A stretch of DNA of 64,000 bases from DATGSL01 sp964645585. Its GTDB lineage: Bacteria > Verrucomicrobiota > Verrucomicrobiia > Opitutales > T3Sed10-336. Shown piece by piece: positions 8,747-16,277 of the stretch. Numbering within the stretch: position 1 is the first letter of the stretch; every line of letters starts with the position of its first letter. Below the pieces are notes generated by a model. The model was not told the DNA's origin. It made no database searches and was given only the letters and a program-made list of their open reading frames with translations. The position numbers were made by a program, and so were the translations under genes. The stretch is taken from positions 44,972 through 108,971 of the forward strand of contig CAZYAN010000005.1 of NCBI GenBank assembly GCA_964645585.1, given 5' to 3'.

Positions 8747-9175
8747 TCAATCGGCCGAGGAATCGCAGTGGCAGGTGTTGCAGGTCTTGCAGAGGTGGCG
8801 ATTGAGCAGATGACTGCCGATCAGGCCGAAAGCGCCGGTGACGACGAGCGCAACTTCCACCCAGCCTTGCGCGAAAAATTGCCCGGAAAGAATAAACGCG
8901 CCGGCCGCGGCAAACGTCAGAAACAGCCGTTTCTTGCGATGGACACGGAATCCCCAGCAGAGACAAGCAATCGCCAGACCGACGGCGGCGACGCCGAGCA
9001 GGCGTTCAACTCCTTCGCCAATCCAGACGATGACGCTTAGTGACGGCACGGCGGCGATTGCGAGGGGAAGCGCCAGACAATGGACCGCGCACACCGCCGA
9101 GGCATAAACACCCATGCGGTCGACCCATGAAAGTGTCTTGGTTTTCACCGTTGTGCCGTCACTGAATCTTTCCAT
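8747..9175 (-). CDS. MerC-domain membrane protein with Cys-rich tail
   Basis: 142 residues from the ATG at 9175. An upstream TTG at 9229 would add 18 residues lying in what looks like the control region, so I prefer 9175. The protein shows SWVDRMGVYASAVCAVHC followed by LALPLAI, the MerC membrane-metal motif with two Cys in the first helix. Four membrane helices are expected (about 15-42, 48-67, 74-94, 98-118). The C-terminus reads CKTCNTCHCDSS, a likely soft-metal site. MerC family members transport mercuric ion in mer operons, but no merA, merR or merT is nearby. A Fur/Zur-like box precedes the start, so a role in zinc or other metal homeostasis is more likely here. No clear Shine-Dalgarno is seen. 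Confidence 0.85.
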   Translation of the reverse strand: MERFSDGTTVKTKTLSWVDRMGVYASAVCAVHCLALPLAIAAVPSLSVIVWIGEGVERLLGVAAVGLAIACLCWGFRVHRKKRLFLTFAAAGAFILSGQFFAQGWVEVALVVTGAFGLIGSHLLNRHLCKTCNTCHCDSSAD

Positions 9176-9209
9176 CTGTTCAAAAAGGTAGCAGTAAGGC
9201 AGATTCTGT

Positions 9210-9230
9210 TGCAAATGCAAATGATTCAAA
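9210..9230. promoter_or_regulatory. Candidate Fur/Zur-family box upstream of the MerC-like gene
   Basis: TGCAAATGATTCAAA (9216-9230) resembles the inverted repeat TGCAAATGATTTGCA used by some Zur/Fur-family repressors, with mismatches in the right arm. A second TTGCAAATG half-site starts at 9210. The site ends about 35 nt before the chosen ATG at 9175 of the MerC-like gene. This is a pattern match from memory, without a motif scan. Confidence 0.35.
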
Positions 9231-9283
9231 ATAAGCGCTCACTTCTCGACCGCACGAATTCCGTCGTCCGCAGCGCGTGTGAA

Positions 9284-10561
9284 TCAATCCTGCAGACGGC
9301 TTTCTTGGACAGGTGCCGCTTCCAGCTGCTCCATGATCTCACCAATCAGGTAAATCGAACCGGTGACGACAATCGTGTCGCCCGGCTCGCCGAGATGGCA
9401 TTGTCCGGGAGAAAACGCTTCGCTGACTTTTCCCTCGCGAACCTCTCCGGAGAAATCTGCCGGAATGCAGTCGCGCAAGGTCGCGACGGGCGTCGCGCGG
9501 GGCTGGTCAGGGGTAAAGAGATGGATCTCCCGCGCATGCCGGGCGATGGTTTCGAGAAGGGCCTGCGCCCTCGCGTCGCCCAAAGCACCCGCCGCGACAA
9601 TTGGCCGCTGGCCGGTTTCGGCGATGAGCCGGGCGAGCTGGCAGTCGAGCGTCCGCGCCCCCTGCGGGTTGTGGGCGGCCTCAAAAATCACGGTTTTATC
9701 GCCGATCGTTCGTTTGTCCCACCGCCCTGGCCAGGAAACGTGCTGCAATCCTGCCGGAATCGCTTCGGGCGGCACGGGATGCTTGTTGCGAATGACTTCG
9801 AATACGAGCGTCGCGGCAGCCGCGTTCGCCCGCTGGTGATCTCCTGACAAATTGGTTTCCGGAAAGGCGCTGACATCGGTGCCGAAACGGTCTTCGACAG
9901 CGAAGACGGGCGCGTTTTGTTCTTTTGCGATTCGCTCAATAGCCGCGCGGGCGGCGGGATCCATCAGGCCGAGAACGACTGGTTTTCCAAGTTTGATGAT
10001 TCCGGCTTTTTCGCGGGCGATCGCTTCGATCGTCGAGCCGAGCTGCTGCGTGTGATCGAGCGCAATTGAGGTGATGACCGATACGTCGGGATCGACGATA
10101 TTCGTAGCGTCAAGCCGGCCGCCGAGCCCGACTTCGATGATCGCGATGTCGACCTTTTTTCGCACAAAGTGCAGGAAGGCCATCGCGGTCATAAACTCGA
10201 AGAATGTCGGATGGTCTTCCGGTGCGCCGGCGGAAATCCGTTCGGCGACTTCCTTCAATTCCTCGGTGTAGCGAACGATTTCAGATTCGGTCAGAATCTG
10301 GCGGTCGACTTGAACGCGCTCGCCGAGGCGCACCAAATGAGGAGAGGTGTAGAGGCCAGTGCGGCGGCCGGATTGGCGGAAAACGGCCTCGCACATGGCG
10401 GCGACGGAGCCTTTGCCGTTCGTGCCGGCGATGTGGATCACGGGAAGAGCCAACTGCGGTTGACCGAGAGCCGCGGCGAAGAGGCGCATCCGGTCGATCC
10501 CGTATTTGGATCCTTTCCCTTTCAGGCCGAACAGGTAATCGGTGGCGCTGGCGTAGGTCAT
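9284..10561 (-). CDS. folC: Bifunctional folylpolyglutamate synthase / dihydrofolate synthase
   Basis: 425 residues from ATG at 10561. The N-terminal Mur-ligase-like ATPase domain has HIAGTNGKGSVAAMCEAVF (P-loop), TGLYTSPHLVRLGERV and the motif ITSIALDHTQQLG. The central HNPQGA, preceded by VIFEAA, is the second ligase signature. The enzyme adds glutamate to dihydropteroate and then to folates in the cytoplasm. It is third in a comF-accD-folC run, 66 nt after accD. An accD-folC adjacency is also known in enterobacteria. The other folate genes of this window (folP, folB, folK) are in a separate block 29 kb away. Confidence 0.95.
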   Translation of the reverse strand: MTYASATDYLFGLKGKGSKYGIDRMRLFAAALGQPQLALPVIHIAGTNGKGSVAAMCEAVFRQSGRRTGLYTSPHLVRLGERVQVDRQILTESEIVRYTEELKEVAERISAGAPEDHPTFFEFMTAMAFLHFVRKKVDIAIIEVGLGGRLDATNIVDPDVSVITSIALDHTQQLGSTIEAIAREKAGIIKLGKPVVLGLMDPAARAAIERIAKEQNAPVFAVEDRFGTDVSAFPETNLSGDHQRANAAAATLVFEVIRNKHPVPPEAIPAGLQHVSWPGRWDKRTIGDKTVIFEAAHNPQGARTLDCQLARLIAETGQRPIVAAGALGDARAQALLETIARHAREIHLFTPDQPRATPVATLRDCIPADFSGEVREGKVSEAFSPGQCHLGEPGDTIVVTGSIYLIGEIMEQLEAAPVQESRLQD

Positions 10562-10627
10562 CCGAGCCGCGAAATGAAACGGCGATTCATCGGTGAGACA
10601 CTGCTGGTCCGTGTCTGGGAGATGGGT

Positions 10628-11614
10628 TCAAGCGTCGGCCGTGGCGGTCGCGTCCGTTTTCCGGGCGTCTTCAGTCGCTTTCGGCACGTCCATCCCTTCG
10701 TCCGTTTCCGCGGTGCCGGCGCTCGAAGGGAGCGGCTCGGATTCGGGTGTCGGAACGGCATCCCCAGGACGCTTTTTGAGGTAAAGCGCGGCGAGAATCG
10801 ACCGAAGGCGGTCGCGCATGTCGAGGCGGCTGACGATCTGGTCAACAAGTCCGTGCTTGAGAAGAAATTCGGCGGTTTGAAAACCTTCCGGCAGCGCTTG
10901 CTGGGTGGTTTCTTTGACGACCCTCGGGCCGGCGAACCCGATCAGTGCGCCTGGTTCGGCGAGAATGACGTCGCCAACCGAGGCGAAACTGGCCATGACG
11001 CCGCCGTACGTTGGATTCGTCACGACCGAAATGAACGGCAGCCCGGCGTCACTGAGGCGGCCGAGGGCGGCGCACGTTTTCGCCATTTGCATCAGGCTGA
11101 GGATTCCTTCCTGCATTCGGGCGCCGCCGGAAGCGGAAATGACGATGCACGGAATCTTGCGCTCGATCGCTCGTTCGACGGCGCGGGTGATTTTTTCGCC
11201 GACAACCGAGCCCATGCTGGCGCCCATGAACCGGAAATCCATGACCGCGATCGAGACGGGAATGTCATGGATCTTGCCGATGCCGCAGAGAACGGCGTCG
11301 TTGGACCCGGTTTTTTTGCGATTCTCCCCCAGTTTTTCGTCGTAGGAGGCGACGCTCGTGAAGGACAGGACGTCGACAGAGCTGAGCTCGGCGTCCATTT
11401 CCTCGAACGAATTCTCATCGAGCAAAAAACGGAGGCGTGTCCGCGGCTCGATTGGGAAGTGGTAGCCGCTTTGCGGCACAACCATTTGATTCTGTTCGAG
11501 TTCCTTCGAAAAAACAAACTCGCCCGACACCGGGCATTTTTTCCAAAGGCCTTCGGGAATGTTCTTCTTTTTGACCGTGACGGTCGAATATTTCGGTTTG
11601 CTGAAAAGGGACAT
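10628..11614 (-). CDS. accD: Acetyl-CoA carboxylase carboxyltransferase subunit beta
   Basis: 328 residues from ATG at 11614; a TTG at 11641 is less likely. AccD with AccA transfers carboxyl from carboxybiotin to acetyl-CoA, the first step of fatty acid synthesis. Family marks are TRLRFLLDENSFEEMDAELS, ITRAVERAIERKIPCIVI, SASGGARMQEGILSLMQMAK and VVTNPTYGGVMASFA. The N-terminal zinc ribbon of E. coli AccD uses Cys 27, 30, 46 and 49. Here those positions read C27, S30, V46 and S49 (CPVSG...VVPQSG), so three of four ligands are gone. The catalytic crotonase-fold core is intact. The C-terminus extends as a low-complexity tail. The gene starts 13 nt after the comF stop and is followed by folC. 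Confidence 0.95.
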   Translation of the reverse strand: MSLFSKPKYSTVTVKKKNIPEGLWKKCPVSGEFVFSKELEQNQMVVPQSGYHFPIEPRTRLRFLLDENSFEEMDAELSSVDVLSFTSVASYDEKLGENRKKTGSNDAVLCGIGKIHDIPVSIAVMDFRFMGASMGSVVGEKITRAVERAIERKIPCIVISASGGARMQEGILSLMQMAKTCAALGRLSDAGLPFISVVTNPTYGGVMASFASVGDVILAEPGALIGFAGPRVVKETTQQALPEGFQTAEFLLKHGLVDQIVSRLDMRDRLRSILAALYLKKRPGDAVPTPESEPLPSSAGTAETDEGMDVPKATEDARKTDATATADA

Positions 11615-11627
11615 GACGCGACGAAAA

Positions 11628-12398
11628 TTAGCCGTGACCAAAAGTGATGACGTCGATCCGGCAAATGTCAGCGCGGCGCAACGCGTCGGCGCAGGCGTTA
11701 AGGGTGGATCCTGTCGTGAAAACGTCGTCCACCAGTATGTATCTGAGGCGCGGATTTAAAGGGCACTTTCTCTTCATGGCAAAGGCATTTTTCAGGTTCC
11801 GTCGCCGCTCTTGCCGGTCGAATTGCGTTTGAGAAACGGTATCGTTCACACGATCAATCGCCTCAAGGACGGTAGCCGATTTCGCGAGCGATGCCAATTT
11901 TTCCGCAAGAAGGAGGCTTTGATTGAACCCGCGCTCCCGGCGTTTGCGCGGATGCAGCGGCACCGGCACGAGGACGGCCCCCGCGGCGAATGCGACTAAA
12001 CCTTCGGCGGCGCCGAGGATCCGCCCGAGGTCTTCCACCAAGTGGCGCTCTCCCCGATATTTCAACCCATGCACGAGATCCCGCGCGGGGCCTTTCATCA
12101 AGACCGCCGTCTTGGCTTCGTTGAAAAGCGGCGTCAGCTCCTCGCAATGCGGGCAGGTTCGCTCGCCCTCGACAGCGCCGAAGAACGGAAACCCGCAACG
12201 GGTGCAGGCTGGCGGGCGGACGATTGTCAGGAGCCGCGAGCAGCGGGTGCAGATAAAACGGTAGGGGCTGTCGGTGTCGACCGGGTCGGCGCACGTCACG
12301 CATGAACGCGGAAAAACAAGATCCAGCACCCGCTCCCGGACGACCGCGATTCGCCGCAGCCAAGGGGTGATCACGTATTTATTGGGGAAACGCAACAC
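11628..12398 (-). CDS. comF: ComF-family phosphoribosyltransferase-like protein
   Basis: 256 residues from GTG at 12398; the start could be slightly further in. The N-terminal half has four CxxC pairs (CVTC, CTRC, CTRCG, CPHCEE), the double zinc-ribbon of ComF. It continues with LVHGLKYRGERHLVEDL and VPVPLHPRKRRERGFNQS. The phosphoribosyl-pyrophosphate-type loop is YILVDDVFTTGSTLNACA near the end. ComF/GntX proteins take part in DNA uptake in some bacteria, but their exact reaction is not established. The stop lies 13 nt before accD, so the gene heads the comF-accD-folC operon. Whether this organism is naturally competent cannot be judged from one gene. Confidence 0.9.
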   Translation of the reverse strand: MLRFPNKYVITPWLRRIAVVRERVLDLVFPRSCVTCADPVDTDSPYRFICTRCSRLLTIVRPPACTRCGFPFFGAVEGERTCPHCEELTPLFNEAKTAVLMKGPARDLVHGLKYRGERHLVEDLGRILGAAEGLVAFAAGAVLVPVPLHPRKRRERGFNQSLLLAEKLASLAKSATVLEAIDRVNDTVSQTQFDRQERRRNLKNAFAMKRKCPLNPRLRYILVDDVFTTGSTLNACADALRRADICRIDVITFGHG

Positions 12399-12540
12399 GG
12401 CCAGTCAAACAGGCCGGCGCGGCGAGATCAATGCCTGATCCGAGCGATTTCCGTTCTTGGAGAAGCGTTTTCCGTTAAACCTCCGAAACGCGATGCGTAG
12501 AAGATTGTTCCCGAGGCCCCATCTCTTATAAATCGAACGC

Positions 12541-13575
12541 ATGGCTAACGGAACTGTACGAATCGGCATCATCGGAGCCGGGGCGAATACGCGCCGGATG
12601 CACCTGCCAGGTTTCCAAAAAATACCCGGAGTGGAGGTGGTGCTGGTCTGCAATCGTTCGGAAGAGTCGTCCCGGAAGGTGGCGGAGGAGTTTGGGATTC
12701 CCGGGATCGCCGCCAATTGGCGGCAAGTGGTTGAATCGCCAGACGTCGACGCGGTGATGATCGGTACCTGGCCGTATTTGCACGCGGAAGCGACGGTGGC
12801 TGCATTGGACGCGGGAAAGCACGTCCTGACTGAGGCGCGGATGGCGCGCAATTTGTCAGAAGCGCTGACGATGCTGGAGGCCAGCCGCCGGCATCCGGAA
12901 TTGACGGCGCAGGTCGTGCCCGCGCCGATGTCGCTCGACGTCGATTCTACCGTAGTTGCGATTTTGGAGGCGGGCGCCATTGGGGACCTCCGCGAAATTT
13001 GCGTGACGCATACCGGCTCGCAGTATTTTTCAGCGGAAGCACCGCGGACTTGGAGGCAGGATGTTGAATTGAGCGGCTATAATGTTCTGACGCTGGGAAT
13101 TTATCACGAGATGATCCAGCGCTGGATTGGCTTGGTGCCGGAATGGGTATTTGCCGATGCGGAAGTATTCACAAAATGGAGACCATCGAAGCCGGGCGGA
13201 GAGCCAGTGGAGGTGAAGATTCCAGACAGTGTTTCCGTGTTAGGCCGTTTCCCGCGGGATATCCGGCTGGTGTACCATTTCAGCGGAGTCGAGGGCGGTC
13301 AGCTGCGGAACGAGATGAGGCTGAACGGTTCGAAAGGCTCGTTGCGTTTCGACGGTTCAGCGAACGAGCTGTATCAAAGTGACGGATCCAGTGAATGGAA
13401 GGTGGAAATCCCCGCGCCCGAGCGCCGAGGCTGGCGCGTCGAAGAGGACTTTATCGACAGTATTCGCACCGGCGCTCCCGTGCGCCTGACATCCTTCGAG
13501 GACGGCGTCAAATACATGCGTTTCACGGAAGCCGTTTACCACTCGTGGCAGCAACGCGAGAAGAAGGTGCTGTGA
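12541..13575 (+). CDS. Gfo/Idh/MocA-family oxidoreductase with EAR in place of EKP
   Basis: 344 residues from ATG at 12541. The Rossmann N-terminus has VRIGIIGAGANTRRMHLPGF, a G-x-G-x-x dinucleotide loop. Family structure continues with VDAVMIGTWPYLHAEATVAAL and GKHVLTEARMARNLSEALTM. Most relatives have E-K-P at this point, with the Lys contacting cofactor and substrate. Here it reads E-A-R, so the catalytic Lys is absent. The C-terminal beta-sheet domain is normal, with GIYHEMIQRWIG and GSKGSLRFDG. It probably acts, or once acted, on a sugar or inositol derivative with NAD(P)H. It stands alone, with 195 nt before the heparinase-like gene, and is divergent from comF. Confidence 0.9.
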   Translation: MANGTVRIGIIGAGANTRRMHLPGFQKIPGVEVVLVCNRSEESSRKVAEEFGIPGIAANWRQVVESPDVDAVMIGTWPYLHAEATVAALDAGKHVLTEARMARNLSEALTMLEASRRHPELTAQVVPAPMSLDVDSTVVAILEAGAIGDLREICVTHTGSQYFSAEAPRTWRQDVELSGYNVLTLGIYHEMIQRWIGLVPEWVFADAEVFTKWRPSKPGGEPVEVKIPDSVSVLGRFPRDIRLVYHFSGVEGGQLRNEMRLNGSKGSLRFDGSANELYQSDGSSEWKVEIPAPERRGWRVEEDFIDSIRTGAPVRLTSFEDGVKYMRFTEAVYHSWQQREKKVL

Positions 13576-13770
13576 CGTTCGAGGCTTCGTCGGAATTGTA
13601 TGGATGAGAGATTCACGGGTCGGTAAGAGGAGGAACTTTAGGCTCTTTGCAGGACGCGCTTAAGCGCCGACGCTTAACCGGTCAGCTTTCCGCGCGCTTG
13701 CGGCGAGCCGGACGCTTCCGCCGTGTTTTTTGTTGATCCGTTTCTTGGCGTCGGTAAGGGTCCTTGGCCA

Positions 13771-16149
13771 ATGAAACGCTCCTGCTTGTCGCTCTTTTTC
13801 GCGGCCGCGTCCGTGACCGTTTTTATCACCCCTTCGAGCGGGGAGACCGCCAAAATCGAAAACCGGGCGCCGAAGCCGAGGGAAGTCGGCTATCGTCCCG
13901 CGGACGGGGAAAGCGTGGCGGTGAACCCGCCCTCGTGGATCTGGCTGCACGAGAAGGAGGCCGCGACCTACGCGATCCAATGGTCGAGGACCGATGATTT
14001 TTCCGAGGCGAACACGGCCGACGGGCTGCGGTTCAATACGTACACGCATTCGGCGCCGCTGGAGGCCGGCGACTGGTTTTGGCGCTATCGGTTCCGGACC
14101 GAAGACGGAACGCTTTCAAACTGGAGCCGCGTTCGCCGGGTGAGCGTTCCGCCGGACGCGTCCGTGCTGCCGCTCCCGGAGCGGGACGAGATTCGCGATC
14201 GCGTTCTTGCCGGGCGCCCGCGGCTGCTGATCGGGCGGGACGATCTTCCGAAATTGCGGGAACGGATTGCCGGGCCGGAGGCCGATGCGTTCGCTCGGCT
14301 TCGCAAACAGGCGGACAGCTACATCGCGAACGGCCCGACGCCGGAACCGGAGCACCTCGGCTCCGCGCGCGACAAAGAGAATGAGGAAATGGTCCGCTAC
14401 TGGTGGCCAAACCGCGTGCAAACGGTCCGGGCCGGGCAGGAGGCCGAGCTGCTTGCCTTCATGCATTTGATCACCGGCGAAGAAAAGTACAGCGCGGCCG
14501 CCCGGCGGTGGATCTTGCATCTCGCCAGCTGGGATCCCGATGGTCCGACGCAGTTTCGTCTAAATTGTGAAGCGGCGAAACCGATGCTCTATTATTTGCC
14601 CCGCGCTTACGACTGGGCCTATGACACGCTTTCGCCGGAGGAGCGGGAATCTGTCGCGAAAGTGATGCGCCGTCGCGGCAAAGACGCGTGGGAAAGCTGG
14701 GAGATACGCCGCGGCACCGGCCATTTAAACGAGCCGTACGGGAGTCACGCCAACCGGGTCTGGCACAAGCTCGGCGAGCTCGCGATTGCTTTTTACGATG
14801 ATATCCCGGAGGCGGAACTGTGGCTCGACTACGCGCTCAACAAGTTTTACGCCGCGTATCCCGTTTGGGCGGACGACGACGGCGGCTGGCATGAGGGCAT
14901 CTCGTACATGGGGAGCTACGTTGGGCGAGTCGTGCCGTGGCTGATGACCGCCCGGACGACCCTTGGGATCGACGGTCTCAAGAAACCGTTTTTCGGTCGG
15001 GTCGGTGATTTTCCGCTCTATGTGGCACCGCCGCATTCGCCCAATTCCGGGTTCGGCGATCTCGCCTATCGCGCCCCGACCGGCGGCTGGGGAAGCACGC
15101 TCGACTATTTCATTCGGGCTGAGCGGAACAACCGCGAGAGCGAAGCTCGGGCGCCGTATTGGCGCTGGTGGATGGAGACCTGGGGCTTTTCCGGCCAGGG
15201 CGGTCTGGACGGGCTGCTTCTGCGCGCGCAGCTGCCGGAACCGCCGGATGCGCGCGAGCCGCGGAGCATTCCCCAGTCGAAGGTCTTTTGGGGCACCGGG
15301 ATCGCAAGCCTTCACTCGAACCTTTTCGACAGCCGCGAGGACGTTCACTTTCTGTTCAAATCGAGTCCGTTTGGCCGCCAGAGTCACGGGCACAACCCGC
15401 ACAACAGCTTTCAGTTGAACGCGTTTGGCGAGGCGCTCCTGACCACATGCGTCTACCGCGACCTGCACGGCAGCAAATTTCATTATCAATGGGCGCACAG
15501 CACGCGCGCCCACAACGCTGTTCTGGTCAACGGTGAACAGCAGGCGCGGCACACGCCGGAACCGCACGGGCGTATTGTTGATTTCGTGACAGAACCGGGA
15601 TGGGATTACGTATCGGGTGATGCGACGGATGCCTACGGCGACCTGCTCGAACGCTATGTACGGCATGTCGTTTTCGTGAAACCCGATGTTGTTGTCATCT
15701 ACGACGAACTTGAAGCCCGCGAACCGGCGACGTTCCAATTCATGCTTCATGCCGAAGACCCGTTCGACGTGGCGGAGAAAAAAGCCTCTCTTCACCTTGA
15801 CCGAGAAAAGGCCGGCCTCGACGCCCGTTACCTTTCGCCTGTGGAACTGGTGTTTCGGCAATGGGACGGTTATGAACCGATGCCGGGAAAGCCGTTTCCC
15901 AACCAATGGCACGTGGAGGCTGCAACCGTTCAAAAGGAGCGATCGCTTGGCATGTTGACGGTCATTGTTCCTTATCGTGCCGGTTCCCGCGTCGATTGGA
16001 CCGCCGAGCGCGAAGAAAGCGCCAGCGCGATCGGTGTGCGCTTGACGCGGAATGGGGAGGAGACGCGGGTGGGCTTCCGGAAGACGGGCGAAGCGGCCAC
16101 GGCTCAGCTGGACGGGTGGGAGTTCACCGGTCCGGCCGCCGTCCGGTGA
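13771..16149 (+). CDS. Exported heparinase II/III-family polysaccharide lyase (DUF4962 + Hepar_II_III)
   Basis: 792 residues from ATG at 13771; an upstream GTG at 13723 is possible but adds residues before the signal. The signal peptide covers about 1-27 (LSLFFAAASVTVFITPSSG). An N-terminal fibronectin-like DUF4962 part has PREVGYRPADGE, NPPSWIWLHEK and AIQWSRTDDF. An alpha/alpha toroid follows (LNEPYGSHANRVWHKLGELA, YPVWADDDGGWHEGISYMGS). The C-terminal beta part has GRQSHGHNPHNSFQLNAFGE, a His-containing stretch expected near the active site. These enzymes cleave uronate-containing polysaccharides by beta-elimination. The length is normal for the family. It is followed by an inverted repeat. 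The substrate, such as alginate or a heparin-like glycan, cannot be told. Confidence 0.9.
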   Translation: MKRSCLSLFFAAASVTVFITPSSGETAKIENRAPKPREVGYRPADGESVAVNPPSWIWLHEKEAATYAIQWSRTDDFSEANTADGLRFNTYTHSAPLEAGDWFWRYRFRTEDGTLSNWSRVRRVSVPPDASVLPLPERDEIRDRVLAGRPRLLIGRDDLPKLRERIAGPEADAFARLRKQADSYIANGPTPEPEHLGSARDKENEEMVRYWWPNRVQTVRAGQEAELLAFMHLITGEEKYSAAARRWILHLASWDPDGPTQFRLNCEAAKPMLYYLPRAYDWAYDTLSPEERESVAKVMRRRGKDAWESWEIRRGTGHLNEPYGSHANRVWHKLGELAIAFYDDIPEAELWLDYALNKFYAAYPVWADDDGGWHEGISYMGSYVGRVVPWLMTARTTLGIDGLKKPFFGRVGDFPLYVAPPHSPNSGFGDLAYRAPTGGWGSTLDYFIRAERNNRESEARAPYWRWWMETWGFSGQGGLDGLLLRAQLPEPPDAREPRSIPQSKVFWGTGIASLHSNLFDSREDVHFLFKSSPFGRQSHGHNPHNSFQLNAFGEALLTTCVYRDLHGSKFHYQWAHSTRAHNAVLVNGEQQARHTPEPHGRIVDFVTEPGWDYVSGDATDAYGDLLERYVRHVVFVKPDVVVIYDELEAREPATFQFMLHAEDPFDVAEKKASLHLDREKAGLDARYLSPVELVFRQWDGYEPMPGKPFPNQWHVEAATVQKERSLGMLTVIVPYRAGSRVDWTAEREESASAIGVRLTRNGEETRVGFRKTGEAATAQLDGWEFTGPAAVR

Positions 16150-16211
16150 GAACGTCAATCTCCTGATTGGCCGCCAACAACGCTAACGCCGTACCTGTTC
16201 GAGTCAGAGCG

Positions 16212-16234
16212 CGAGTCAGAGTGCGTTTGACTCG
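16212..16234. repeat. Hairpin and tandem GAGTCAGAG words after the lyase gene
   Basis: CGAGTCA (16212-16218) is inverted as TGACTCG (16228-16234) with a 9-nt loop. Just before it the word CGAGTCAGAG occurs twice in tandem (from 16200). The structure lies 50 nt after the lyase stop and 44 nt before the next start. It could be a weak terminator; there is no T-run. Confidence 0.4.
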
Positions 16235-16277
16235 GAGCCAGGAATCATGGAGGCTTGGAGGTGCAGTCTGCCCTGTT

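Noticed and set aside
10169..11647. 492-codon + strand frame opposite accD and folC
   Set aside because: Both - strand genes are certain; the + translation lacks any motif.
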